Shown piece by piece: positions 36,419-44,669 of a stretch of DNA of 64,000 bases; positions within the stretch are counted from its first letter, which is position 1; each line of letters begins with the position of its first letter. A program made the translations under genes and the position numbers. Location of the stretch: contig OX359245.1 in NCBI GenBank assembly GCA_947179485.1, forward strand, positions 46,053,067 to 46,117,066. Direction: 5' to 3'. This stretch comes from Allacma fusca (taxonomy: Eukaryota; Arthropoda; Collembola; Symphypleona; Sminthuridae). The notes below the pieces were generated by a model. That model searched no databases. It was given only the letters and a program-made list of their open reading frames with translations, and was not told the DNA's origin.

Positions 36419-37870
36419 CAGTGCCTGTTATGGGAACAGAAAAGTTGTCCCCGTTACCTTTCCCGTTCCCACAGTTCGGGTTTGGGTACAAGGCAGAACC
36501 CAATTCCCAAATTGCACCCGAAATCTTGTGAACAAAAGTGCCGCACCCAGACTCGAAATTTTTAAAATTATAGCACCCAAACCCGATCCTGTTGCCAAAA
36601 ATTAATTTTGGGTGCACCCAAAACCCTGGAACCCGTTCCCGTACCCGAAACGGAAGTTCATGTATTCAAGGATAAAAGTTATATTTTATATATTCTTATT
36701 GTTTCAATTTTTGGTAACAATTGCTATACAAAATTGCACTCAATCTATTTGTTATATTTCATTCTACTTAAGTAATTAATTTTGTAATTCAAGTCACCTT
36801 ACAACGGCTAAGTAAAACATAGCCAGGCAGGGTGGCTGAGTTGTCAGAGCGTCCCGTTCGTTGCGGCTGGAGTCGGGTTTCGATTCCAGTAAAGCTCTGA
36901 CACTTTCAAAATAATTTCCCTGCTCTTTCTATCTTCTACTGTAGCTTTGGGTGATGTGAGAATGGCGTGAAAGGGGCTTGCACTCTGAAGACTGGAACTA
37001 TGGCCTGGATGCACAAGGGGAACTAACAGTGGACATCCTTTAGACGGAGAGGAAGTAGGAGAAGCTGCCAGAATCTGCATAGCTCGCTAGACATTCCAGT
37101 CAAAATGAGCGTCCGTTAATCTTCTTCACAAACAAACCTCCTCTCCTCCCCAATTACCTCCTACCCTACATTTCCTCGGCTGGAGCAAAGACTTGTGATA
37201 TACTCCCTGAATGGGAGGAATGGACTGAGGGGTGTTGTCTAGCTCTCTGCTTACATAAATTAAGGGGATGAAATGTGTACGACACCCTGTACATATGATT
37301 CCCAAACACTCTATAACCGACGAGAGCCGGTATAAGCTTCTCAGTTGTAACTTCACAAAACGTTAGAACGAGTGTGGCATGATGACTAAGGGTCAAGTGC
37401 AAGAATAAAGCCCATGAGGAGGGCACCATTATTATTATTAAACACAACATACGCATAGAATTAATTTTTATTGTCACATTTCATCATTCGACGTGGGATT
37501 TTCTGTTCAAACAAAGAGCGTTTGCCTCTAAACTACAGCAGCGACACAAAATTAATAGGTCACACCACGCCAAAAAAAATCAATCGTGTAATTATCGATA
37601 TGCTCGCAAGATTCCTCTGTTCACGGGTACGCATGAACAGAAACGGGTTTTTCAGCATATCGTTCCCGATCCTGTTGGGTACAGATCCCATTCACCCTGT
37701 ATTGCACCCGTTCCCATATGGGTTCCTGTTCCCACATACTATAATTGGGAAGGTTGGTTCCCAAACCTGCACCCACACTTTTGGGTGAAAACATTTTGCA
37801 CCCATATGATACCCGTTCCCGTTCCTGCACCCAAACACCCGGGTGTGACCCGTTCCCATGACAGGCACTG
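36419..37870. mobile_element. hAT-type MITE, GGAACGGGTGC family (right arm), split by a SINE
   Basis: Mirror copy of 6492-7312, with the same target duplication read as CTCCATGC at 36411-36418 and 37871-37878. It is about 630 bp longer because a tRNA-derived SINE sits inside at about 36822-37440. Since both arms share the MITE and its target duplication, it was present before the arms diverged. Confidence 0.88.
36822..37440 (+). mobile_element. tRNA-derived SINE inserted only in the right arm
   Basis: The left arm has no counterpart at 6922-6930. The insert starts with a tRNA-like head: an A-box-like TGGCTGAGTTGTCAG near 36832, and a B-box-like GGGTTTCGATTCC at 36875-36887, one base longer than the consensus. 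After a ~530-bp body it ends in an ATT repeat (37428-37440). The target CAGCACAACATA of the left arm appears on both sides, as AAGTAAAACATA before and AACACAACATA after, an eroded ~12-bp duplication. RNA polymerase III transcription is expected from the family but cannot be judged here. Confidence 0.72.
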
Positions 37871-38050
37871 CTCCATGCACTTATCCATACTCAATAGAAA
37901 AGTCATTTCTTTACATCCCTGTACAGCCACAGTCTGCAAAGATGAGAAACTATTTCTTTCCATGTTTGAGTAAACGAATATGCATTTAATTAATTATTGA
38001 GGGAGCAGGTGCCAGTGGTTGGAAGAAACGTAAGAAGTATTGTCAATATT

Positions 38051-38583
38051 ATTAAGGTCAAGATGAGGTCACTCCATTTGAGTAACATTCCAAACTTGAT
38101 CAGTTATAAATCTTGCTAAAAATGTAATTAATTGGATGAAACCAATTAATAAAAGTCTCAAATGTAATCCACACAATGATTGAATAAGATAACCCGAAGG
38201 CTGATTATTTATTCAAAATGAAACTGAAAACAAATGATAATTACTTCAACAATAACTTCAGAAACTTAAAAATAGAACAAAAGGGGAATCTCAGAGGATT
38301 CTAAAAATCAAACAGGAAGGAATAACTCTCAGTCCAAGACTGAAGTTCGCAAATAAGATTTGCACAAACTTTAACACTGTCGTGTGTGAATCATACATCA
38401 TTACATCACTTCATGAGATGAGACGCGTCCAAAAGTGGAGCGTGAGAAGTCCCTCGTCAGGGATTCTTTACTCTGCTCTAGACGCAGCTAGAGCTGACCT
38501 TTAACACTAATATTAATTTTATTACATGACTAAAATCACTTCTTACAACAACACTTCTTACAAATATGTATTCATACCTTACA
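38051..38583 (-). mobile_element. Probable 3' LTR of a minus-strand retroelement
   Basis: On the minus strand the segment begins TGTAAGGT at 38583 and ends near ACCTTA at 38053, an almost complete terminal inversion. It lies directly downstream of the envelope-like frames, where a 3' LTR is expected. A GC-rich purine-poor tract (CCCGGACCCCGGGA) precedes it instead of a classical polypurine tract. No second LTR is present, because the element is cut at about 41220. Its 3' end abuts the edge of the inverted repeat at 38048. Confidence 0.5.
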
Positions 38584-38950
38584 TCCCGGGGTCCGGGAAA
38601 AACATTTTGTCCTCAAAATGTGAACAATTTTATCATGAATAAAATATAAATGACCAAACATTATGTCATAATGATACCATAATAAGTACTTGTAAAGTAC
38701 AAACCTGAAAATGATAGAGTAGAAAGTTATAGCAAGAGAAAAGAGAGACAAAGATTGATTTTGTATTTTTCATCTATACGTACACCTGATAATTTACAAG
38801 GAAGGCATTATCAAGTTTGCTTCACAACTGAAAGCCACTTAAAACTCTAACAATTTTGTTTAATTTCATAATTCTAAGCACTAAATGCACTGACTAAAAA
38901 TATTTTTAACACCACACTTTTATATACACAAAGCACTTAATTGATGAAAT
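38584..38950. other. Short noncoding interval between envelope-like frame and LTR
   Basis: AT-rich retroelement sequence without an open frame of note. The GC-rich tract CCCGGGGTCCGGG sits at 38586-38598 next to the LTR. Confidence 0.4.
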
Positions 38951-39598
38951 TCAATAAGCACGGGGGAAGGTAACAACGGGAGCAGGATGCTGGGCGTTGT
39001 TATTATCTTCAGGAGTTGACACGAAGACGGCCTGCTGGAGGTGTCCGTGTTGACGCGAAGAGGTGCGGCGATAACGGTAACAACCGTAAATGATTAAAAG
39101 TAACCCAAAACGAGTAAAGAAAACAATATCAGTTATGGAGAAAATTCTGAATTCCAAATTATAATCACCGGTGCCGAGGCCAACTTCGAGTTGAGGGGTT
39201 GGAATGACGGCAGGGATGACTGGAAGTTTAAACGACTGCTCTTGTGCAGTCGGAGGGTGGTCGGCTGGTGTAGCTTTGGTGGACTTTACGACGTCCTCAA
39301 AATTGAAAGTTTTAGGGTCGGCAATCAGCATGAGTTGGAGTAGTTTGAAATCTTGTATGGCTTGTTCCATGGGAGACAAAGTCACGTAAGGGCTGAAATT
39401 AACACTTTCACTCGCACTAGTAACATCTTTGAGAAGTTGATGAGGAGAAATATTTTGATTGAAGGTATTAGAAGGTGAAGGCACAAAATCAAGCACTTTA
39501 GCAATTACGGGAGGAGCAAGCACAAAACCGGCTCCAAGAGCCATCACTTTTAGTGCATTAGCACGCTTTTTGTTATTTATGTCAGTGAGAAAAGGATT
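38951..39598 (-). CDS. Envelope-like C-terminal reading frame of the retroelement
   Basis: This open minus-strand frame runs from the codon after a TAA at about 39611 to its stop at 38951. It has a basic cluster (NKKR) followed by a hydrophobic stretch (VMALGAGFVLAPPVIAKV), then a polar middle, then a hydrophobic segment (FGLLLIIYGCY) with an arginine-rich tail. Order and position after integrase fit the membrane-anchored part of a retroviral-type envelope, with a candidate cleavage site and fusion-peptide-like stretch. It shares a reading frame with the open region at 39950-40780, but stops intervene. Family membership is inferred, not recognised from conserved residues. Confidence 0.45.
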   Translation of the reverse strand, partial: NPFLTDINNKKRANALKVMALGAGFVLAPPVIAKVLDFVPSPSNTFNQNISPHQLLKDVTSASESVNFSPYVTLSPMEQAIQDFKLLQLMLIADPKTFNFEDVVKSTKATPADHPPTAQEQSFKLPVIPAVIPTPQLEVGLGTGDYNLEFRIFSITDIVFFTRFGLLLIIYGCYRYRRTSSRQHGHLQQAVFVSTPEDNNNAQHPAPVVTFPRAY

Positions 39599-39686
39599 TG
39601 GGGCAACTTTAGAATAAGTGTGTTAATACTTACGGACCTTTGGGGAGGAATCACTAACTTTTGGTTGGAAAGAGCCTGTTGTTTGT

Positions 39687-40790
39687 TCATTTTGGAGAGA
39701 CTGAATCCATGTGCGAGGGATGGTAAGCTGTTCCATCCTCCGGGCGGGGGTAGTGGAGCCGCTCCGCCGGAGCAGATGAGGAAGAAAACACAGAGCGTGG
39801 TGAACTTTGTGGAGAGGCCACAAATTCTCCTCGGTCGTTTAGCAGGAACTGTGGAGACATATGTGACCGAGTCGTCGGAGGAGTCCCCGGAAGGTGGGAC
39901 GATGATTCCTGGTGAAGAGGCGGATTCTCCGAGGAGAGCGGAGGCCGGCTCATCGTACTCGTTGTGGAACTTTGAAGGAGGGAAGGCGATATGCAGGCGC
40001 CTCGTTCCGCACGCGAATTGGACCGCTTTGAGCGGGTCGGATTAGTGATAGGTTTTTGAACTGACACTGGGGGTGAGTCACTTTTGGAGTAGAAAAATCT
40101 TGACACGCCGGAGGTACCGGGTTGGGGTAAATCTCGGGCGGAACTAATAAAAACCGAGCTCGCGAGTGACTCGGAGCTGACTTTTGAATAGGCGGGCGAC
40201 TGTGGTAATGGTATTTCGCATTTGTGAGAGGACTCGAGGGAGGGAGCAATTTCCGTTGTTTCGGAACTGCCTTTAGATGCTCGAGTGTGGACTGGGTAAA
40301 AACTTCTATGTGGATTTGAGGATCCACTAAAATCACTGGAGTGGACAGGACGAATTCCGGTGGGGAATCCCTCATTTGATGTAACAATTGTTTCCATGTT
40401 ATAGCAAGGCGGTATGCTGCCGCACAATAAGCACCTCTCAATTGATCTATGAGCAAGGGCACAGCACTGGGTAATACAAGTCCCAGGGCGACGTGACGAA
40501 AAATTCTGGAGTAAATGGGAACTGAACAATCCGTTGCAGCAATGACTTGTCCAGTTGCATCCGAAAACTGAAGGGGGAAAATTTTTACAATACACTCGGC
40601 CACCGGACAATAAACTGGGATATTGGATGGAGTAGGGAGTGTAACCGAAGCTAACTGCGACCAAGGGTTCTCTCCTAATTTGAAAATTGGCCGAACTCCC
40701 AGCGTAGTCATAGGAGTCAGTTGGCCTTGGAGAGTCGGATATTGAGGGGGTGTTGGAGAGTTGGGGGATGAAGGATTCATTACGATACAT
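39687..40790 (-). CDS. Overlapping alternative reading frame, serine/proline-rich
   Basis: A 367-codon frame starts at an ATG at 40788-40790, in a different phase from the frame at 39950-40780 and overlapping it entirely. Serine and proline dominate its second half. It may be a by-product of the GC-rich composition, or a second product reached by frameshift or splicing. No domain was recognised. Confidence 0.25.
   Translation of the reverse strand: MYRNESFIPQLSNTPSISDSPRPTDSYDYAGSSANFQIRREPLVAVSFGYTPYSIQYPSLLSGGRVYCKNFPPSVFGCNWTSHCCNGLFSSHLLQNFSSRRPGTCITQCCALAHRSIERCLLCGSIPPCYNMETIVTSNEGFPTGIRPVHSSDFSGSSNPHRSFYPVHTRASKGSSETTEIAPSLESSHKCEIPLPQSPAYSKVSSESLASSVFISSARDLPQPGTSGVSRFFYSKSDSPPVSVQKPITNPTRSKRSNSRAERGACISPSLLQSSTTSTMSRPPLSSENPPLHQESSSHLPGTPPTTRSHMSPQFLLNDRGEFVASPQSSPRSVFSSSSAPAERLHYPRPEDGTAYHPSHMDSVSPK
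39950..40780 (-). CDS. Retroelement reading frame downstream of integrase (unknown, envelope region)
   Basis: An ATG at 40778-40780 opens 276 codons, beginning 55 bases after the integrase stop. The first ~170 residues look like a folded protein with mixed hydrophobic pattern. The rest is proline- and serine-rich. It overlaps another long frame on the same strand (39687-40790), so which is translated is uncertain. No known domain was recognised. By position it would be the first part of the envelope or an accessory gene. Confidence 0.4.
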   Translation of the reverse strand: MNPSSPNSPTPPQYPTLQGQLTPMTTLGVRPIFKLGENPWSQLASVTLPTPSNIPVYCPVAECIVKIFPLQFSDATGQVIAATDCSVPIYSRIFRHVALGLVLPSAVPLLIDQLRGAYCAAAYRLAITWKQLLHQMRDSPPEFVLSTPVILVDPQIHIEVFTQSTLEHLKAVPKQRKLLPPSSPLTNAKYHYHSRPPIQKSAPSHSRARFLLVPPEIYPNPVPPACQDFSTPKVTHPQCQFKNLSLIRPAQSGPIRVRNEAPAYRLPSFKVPQRVR

Positions 40791-40835
40791 GTGTAAAATG
40801 ACACAGTTGGAAGACAAAAGTAAATGTGGCAAAAA

Positions 40836-41222
40836 TTATACACGTTTGGCTTTATCAATCAATCGCTGTGACTTTCGCACCGGAAGTGGGAGTTTAGATG
40901 GAGACGAAACTTTGGATAAAACTGGAACACGAGTCGCACTTTCAGAAGATGATGATGGAGTGGAAACGTCAGGAGAGTTGGAGGATTGAAAATGACTGAG
41001 CCAAGAGTTAATGTCATCTTGGTCATCAGTGGTGTATACATACTCAGGGTGTATTATACCATTACCTAAATCTAAACTTATAAGCTTGAGCTGTGAAAGA
41101 TGACACCGGACATTAGGTCGCAACCTTTGAGAAGGGAACGTTAAACCTAGCTCAGCATTATTGTTTTTATCTATGCTTACAATTGTATAGGGGCCTAACC
41201 ACCTACAGAGTAATTTAGTACC
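40836..41222 (-). pseudogene. Integrase C-terminus (GPY/F module) of a Gypsy-type retroelement, 5' truncated
   Basis: The minus-strand frame reads TKLLCRWLGPYTIV, then a basic and polar stretch, then CHLSQLK. This is the GPY/F module typical of the end of Ty3/Gypsy and retroviral integrases, followed by a ~75-residue acidic and serine-rich tail ending at 40836. Protease, reverse transcriptase, RNase H and the integrase core are absent. The sequence breaks at 41216-41226 into an unrelated duplicated segment. Cannot be functional. Confidence 0.78.
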
Positions 41223-42100
41223 ACGGCAGCTGCTTCAAAAACTGTTGGAGCATAATTATTTAGAAATACCAGTATTGGAAGTACTATTACATAAGATTAA
41301 AATAATTAAACAGATCCAACGGAGAATCCCAACTTTTAGAATGACTATTAAAAATATGTATATAACATTGATTTTTGCACAAATTTGCGCACTCGTGCAC
41401 GCTGTTGTCAGCCAGAGTTAAATTTCAACAAATACGGGAAAATCGCCCGAAGGAGATTTTATAGGCGGGATGAAACGGTAAAAATGATAATAAACAAACT
41501 GAGGTTTAGCAGTCCTGACATTTTTATAATCAATGTGCAACCATCCAGAATCTTACATGCTCGTTAGCATCCCATAAATGATGGAAATAATGAATGTCCT
41601 TGGATTGAAGCACTGAAAATATCGAAAAATTCGTTTGGAGAGTTTTGAGTTCCATTGCAAGGAATAGCGTAACAGGGAATGTCTCCCTATTTTGTAACAA
41701 GTGATTAGTAAAGTTCTTGCATTTGAACGAATTTTGAAGCCTTACCAGGACCTACTTGACTGATTTCAGTGATATTGTATTCAAGTAGATTTTTAGGTCC
41801 CAAACCATATTTTATCACATCAAAGGAACTCTTTCGGATAAAGAACATTTTGTTGCATGTGAAACCATCCCCATATACATAAAGTACTCATACGTACTCT
41901 ACTATATTCATCACGTACACACACAGTATTCTCCTTTATTAAATTATATCATCCATATATTCCCCGTCACCTAATATTACTTACAATACATTTTGGCATG
42001 CAGTCATCCAGTGGTTTCAGGTTTCACATACTAACCACTATTGGTCACCAATCGAATCTCCATGAAATTTGATACTAACACACAGCTTTCAGAAATATAA
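41221..42100 (-). pseudogene. Duplicated gene fragment, possible DEG/ENaC-like channel, copy A (broken)
   Basis: This segment matches 57905-59290 over most of its length. On the minus strand both contain ACAAA(A)-(T/G)AGGGAGAC followed by codons for PCYAIP and NGTQ. In this copy the lysine is followed by TAG, then further stops. The retroelement joins it at 41221. Assignment to a membrane channel family is a guess from a short motif; what is certain is that the two copies are paralogous and both are disabled. Confidence 0.4.
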
Positions 42101-42485
42101 TAATAAAATCTCCGCCCATGAAGAAATGTGAATATCAAAAATTCCTGTTCTGCTGGTTGTTTGGGATCGTGTCAGCAATCCTAACGAAGAGACCTGACAA
42201 GCAGCTCTTTGAAAAGTTCATAAAACTTCCTACAAGTAAGTACCAAAACATGAAGAAATCGTCATTCTGAAACAATATAGACTTACTTGGCCGTTTTGGA
42301 CATTTTGCAGGAAATGGTCCCACAAAATCAAAAAATCTGTATCCTTCGGTTTTGCACTCATTTCATTGAAATAAACTTGAGTCGGAACAAATTGGGGGAT
42401 ACAAATATTTTATGAGTTTGCTCATGAGCACGCCCTTATGTGAGCTATCTGAGACAAATAATCATGGTCACCATTCATACATAAA
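42101..42485. other. Noncoding interval
   Basis: No recognised gene or repeat. A minus-strand open frame (42135-42323) has no recognised motif. Confidence 0.35.
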
Positions 42486-42601
42486 CAGGGACTAAGCCAC
42501 GTCGGGAAAAGTGGGGGGTACAACGACCCCCGAAAAAATGCTTCAAATTTCATGTTTTGTAGCTTTTTATTTACATACGTATTCGGACTTTTCCACTGTA
42601 T

Positions 42602-43143
42602 TTAGAACAGAACAGTGTGATCACTAAATTTGGTAATAAGCATTACAAATTCCCAAACACTTTTGTGGTAGACTTTATTCACGAAGGTCCTCATGAGCTC
42701 TTCAATATCAAGTTGCTTTGAAATATCTGGGAAGCAGTGAATGACGCAGCAGTGGTTTAGTCTTTCCTGTCCAATTACGGATCTTGGATATGTTTTTATT
42801 CGTCGTAAAGTGGAAAATGATCTCTCAGCTGTCGCGGAGCTGACTGGGAGCTTTTTTTTTCCTTAACTTTGGAGAACATTTGCCGAACTTCTGGGACACA
42901 GGCCTTAAACCACGACAAACATCCTGTTACAGAGCTTCGGTCTACTCCTTCAATCCCATGAATCATAGTCATTTGAAGATTAAGTCTCTCAGAATTGAAC
43001 TGGTACAAATCTGATATAGCACCTACTTGGTGCTCCCGGGATTTTGGTTCCAGTTGATTCCAGTTAAGCAATATATTCTCTAACTTCTGGATTTTTTTGA
43101 TCCCGGGCTGAATCAAAACGACTCTTGAGTTCTGCAACAACAT
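42602..43143 (-). pseudogene. hAT transposase C-terminal region, frameshifted
   Basis: The minus strand reads a ~100-residue helical region ending PEVRQMFSKVK, then, after a frame change, LPVSSATAERSFSTLRRIKT and GQERL. This last stretch is the hallmark of the hAT C-terminal dimerisation domain, as in DUF4371/MYM-type hAT proteins. The frames are separated by one shift at a run of nine T on the plus strand (42852-42860). The reading frame then stops at 42602-42604. Upstream coding is interrupted by the MITE at 43208-43940. It cannot make active enzyme. Confidence 0.78.
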
Positions 43144-43207
43144 GGTCGATCGAATTGTTGAATATGTTTTGGTACCTTACTTCTGCAGTTGTAAAGACAG
43201 GTGAATT

Positions 43208-43940
43208 TATTGCGCCCAGTGTTTCGTTTCTAAAACGAAACTTTCCGTTACGTTTCAGTTTGTTTCAGTTCGTTCATTAAAATTTCAGTTCAGTTTCAAG
43301 TTTCGGTTCAGACTCTGACACAAAACAAAACTGTCTCACTGAAACACGTTTCAAACGTTTCAAATGAAATATAATTCTGCGGAAAAAATGCACGTGACAC
43401 GAACATTTTGCTGCTATAATATAGAATACCCCAGTGAAATCGTCTTTGGACAGTTTATGGGCTTGGGAAACCGTTAAATCCTGAATAAAAAATAATTAAT
43501 TAATATTTAGTAATAGAAAACATCTAAATCCTTATAATTTACATAAAATCTCTAGGTATAATTTTCATTATGCCTTGAATGTTACCACCACGGAGTTAAC
43601 GACATACTTTGTGGGGCATGTTGGATCCTGCTTTGAACATGCAAAACGATTGGAGTTACACGAGCCACCCAAGACTAAATTTACATTTATAAGTATGCCT
43701 GACGTCATAGTAAACTTAGTCAGTGAACACCGGGCCATAAAGTATTTAATGTCAAGCATTTTAAATTGTCGCACCTGAAACGATCGTTTTGCGCTTCGTT
43801 TCAGTTCACCGAGCAAAATGAAACGAACTGAAACACTATATTTTTGTGAACTGAAACGAAACCATAAATTCGGTTCATTTCAGCGTCCAAACTGAAACGA
43901 AACCAATTTTTCGAAACGAACTGAAACAGTGGGAGCACTA
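43208..43940. mobile_element. MITE of the CGTTTCAGTT motif family, nested in hAT element
   Basis: The ends TATTGCGCCCAGTGTTTC and the complement of TAGTGCTCCCACTGTTTC pair well. The flanks GGTGAATT (43200-43207) and GGTGGAAT (43941-43948) match at six of eight bases. Both ends are dense in GTTTCAGTTCG and CGAACTGAAAC in inverse orientation. It is 733 bp and noncoding. Confidence 0.68.
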
Positions 43941-44669
43941 GGTGGAATATTTATTCCCTACCGCTTTGGTGTTTCTACCACTGACGGTAGAACGCTGTAT
44001 TTGTGATTTTGCTCAAAATCTCGGCTGGGTTCAAAATGCTGTGTAAAAGGAGCAAACCAAAATAAGTCTTCGTTTTTGAACTGCGTATATAATCCAGATG
44101 CTGCAATTGCACATTTACCCACTAACTTCGTCAATCGCCAGTGTGTGCACACATTTTAAGGGACACTCATAATTTTGCAGTGTTGTGGTGCCACTAGACC
44201 CTCTCTTCGTCCATCTCCTCGAACAAAGGGGCTGAACCCTAACTACTGAGAATTCTTCATTCTCTTTAAATGAAACTTTCCTGTGCTTCAATTCATAGTC
44301 ATCATTTCACCGTATGTATTGTGTACTACCTAAACCTTAAGGTTCTCAAGCTTAGAAGCTTGAATGAAGTATTAAAGACGACTGATACGACATGATGCAC
44401 TGAACTGATAGGGGCTTTTCGGCTGATGATCATTTCAGCTCGACGAGAGTTTTTCTGCCATGGTTGTGCATACGCTCATGTAATTATTACATTTTAGGTT
44501 ACTAACTGACCCGATGAATGTCTGATTTCGGTAAATTCAGAGCTACTAATTTTGGAAATTGACATTTGTCGTCAAAATTGAGGGGGGTACAATCCATATA
44601 CTGTACCACCCTGGATACAATCAGGGGGGTACACTTTACCACCTTTACCATAGGGTTGTTTAGTCCCTG

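Larger units (their letters stand above)
22926..38048 (-). repeat. Right arm of giant inverted repeat
   Basis: Reverse complement of 6314-21062. The sum of paired coordinates is 43988 near the centre and 43744-43745 beyond the 27-bp satellite, which is nine units shorter here. It is 44362 at the outer edge, because a 630-bp SINE is inserted in this arm. The arm starts directly at the assembly gap. It ends at 38048, next to the LTR of a retroelement. Confidence 0.93.
42486..44669. mobile_element. hAT transposon with transposase remnant and a nested MITE
   Basis: Ends CAGGGACTAAGCC and the complement of CAGGGACTAAACA, with GGGGGGTACA-type motifs just inside both ends (42518 and 44580-44635). 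It contains a hAT transposase C-terminus (42602-43143), and a MITE is inserted at 43208-43940. No target duplication was found beside the ends (TACATAAA against TTGGTGGC), so one border may be rearranged. It is 2184 bp. Confidence 0.65.

Noticed and set aside
36822..36900. A functional tRNA gene
   Set aside because: A-box and B-box-like strings are present, but the B box has an extra base, no clear cloverleaf closes, and the sequence is the head of a longer insert with an ATT tail, so a SINE fits better.
39620..40045. Plus-strand open frame of 141 codons
   Set aside because: It lies opposite the retroelement frames in a GC-rich patch, and has no motif or start context of its own.
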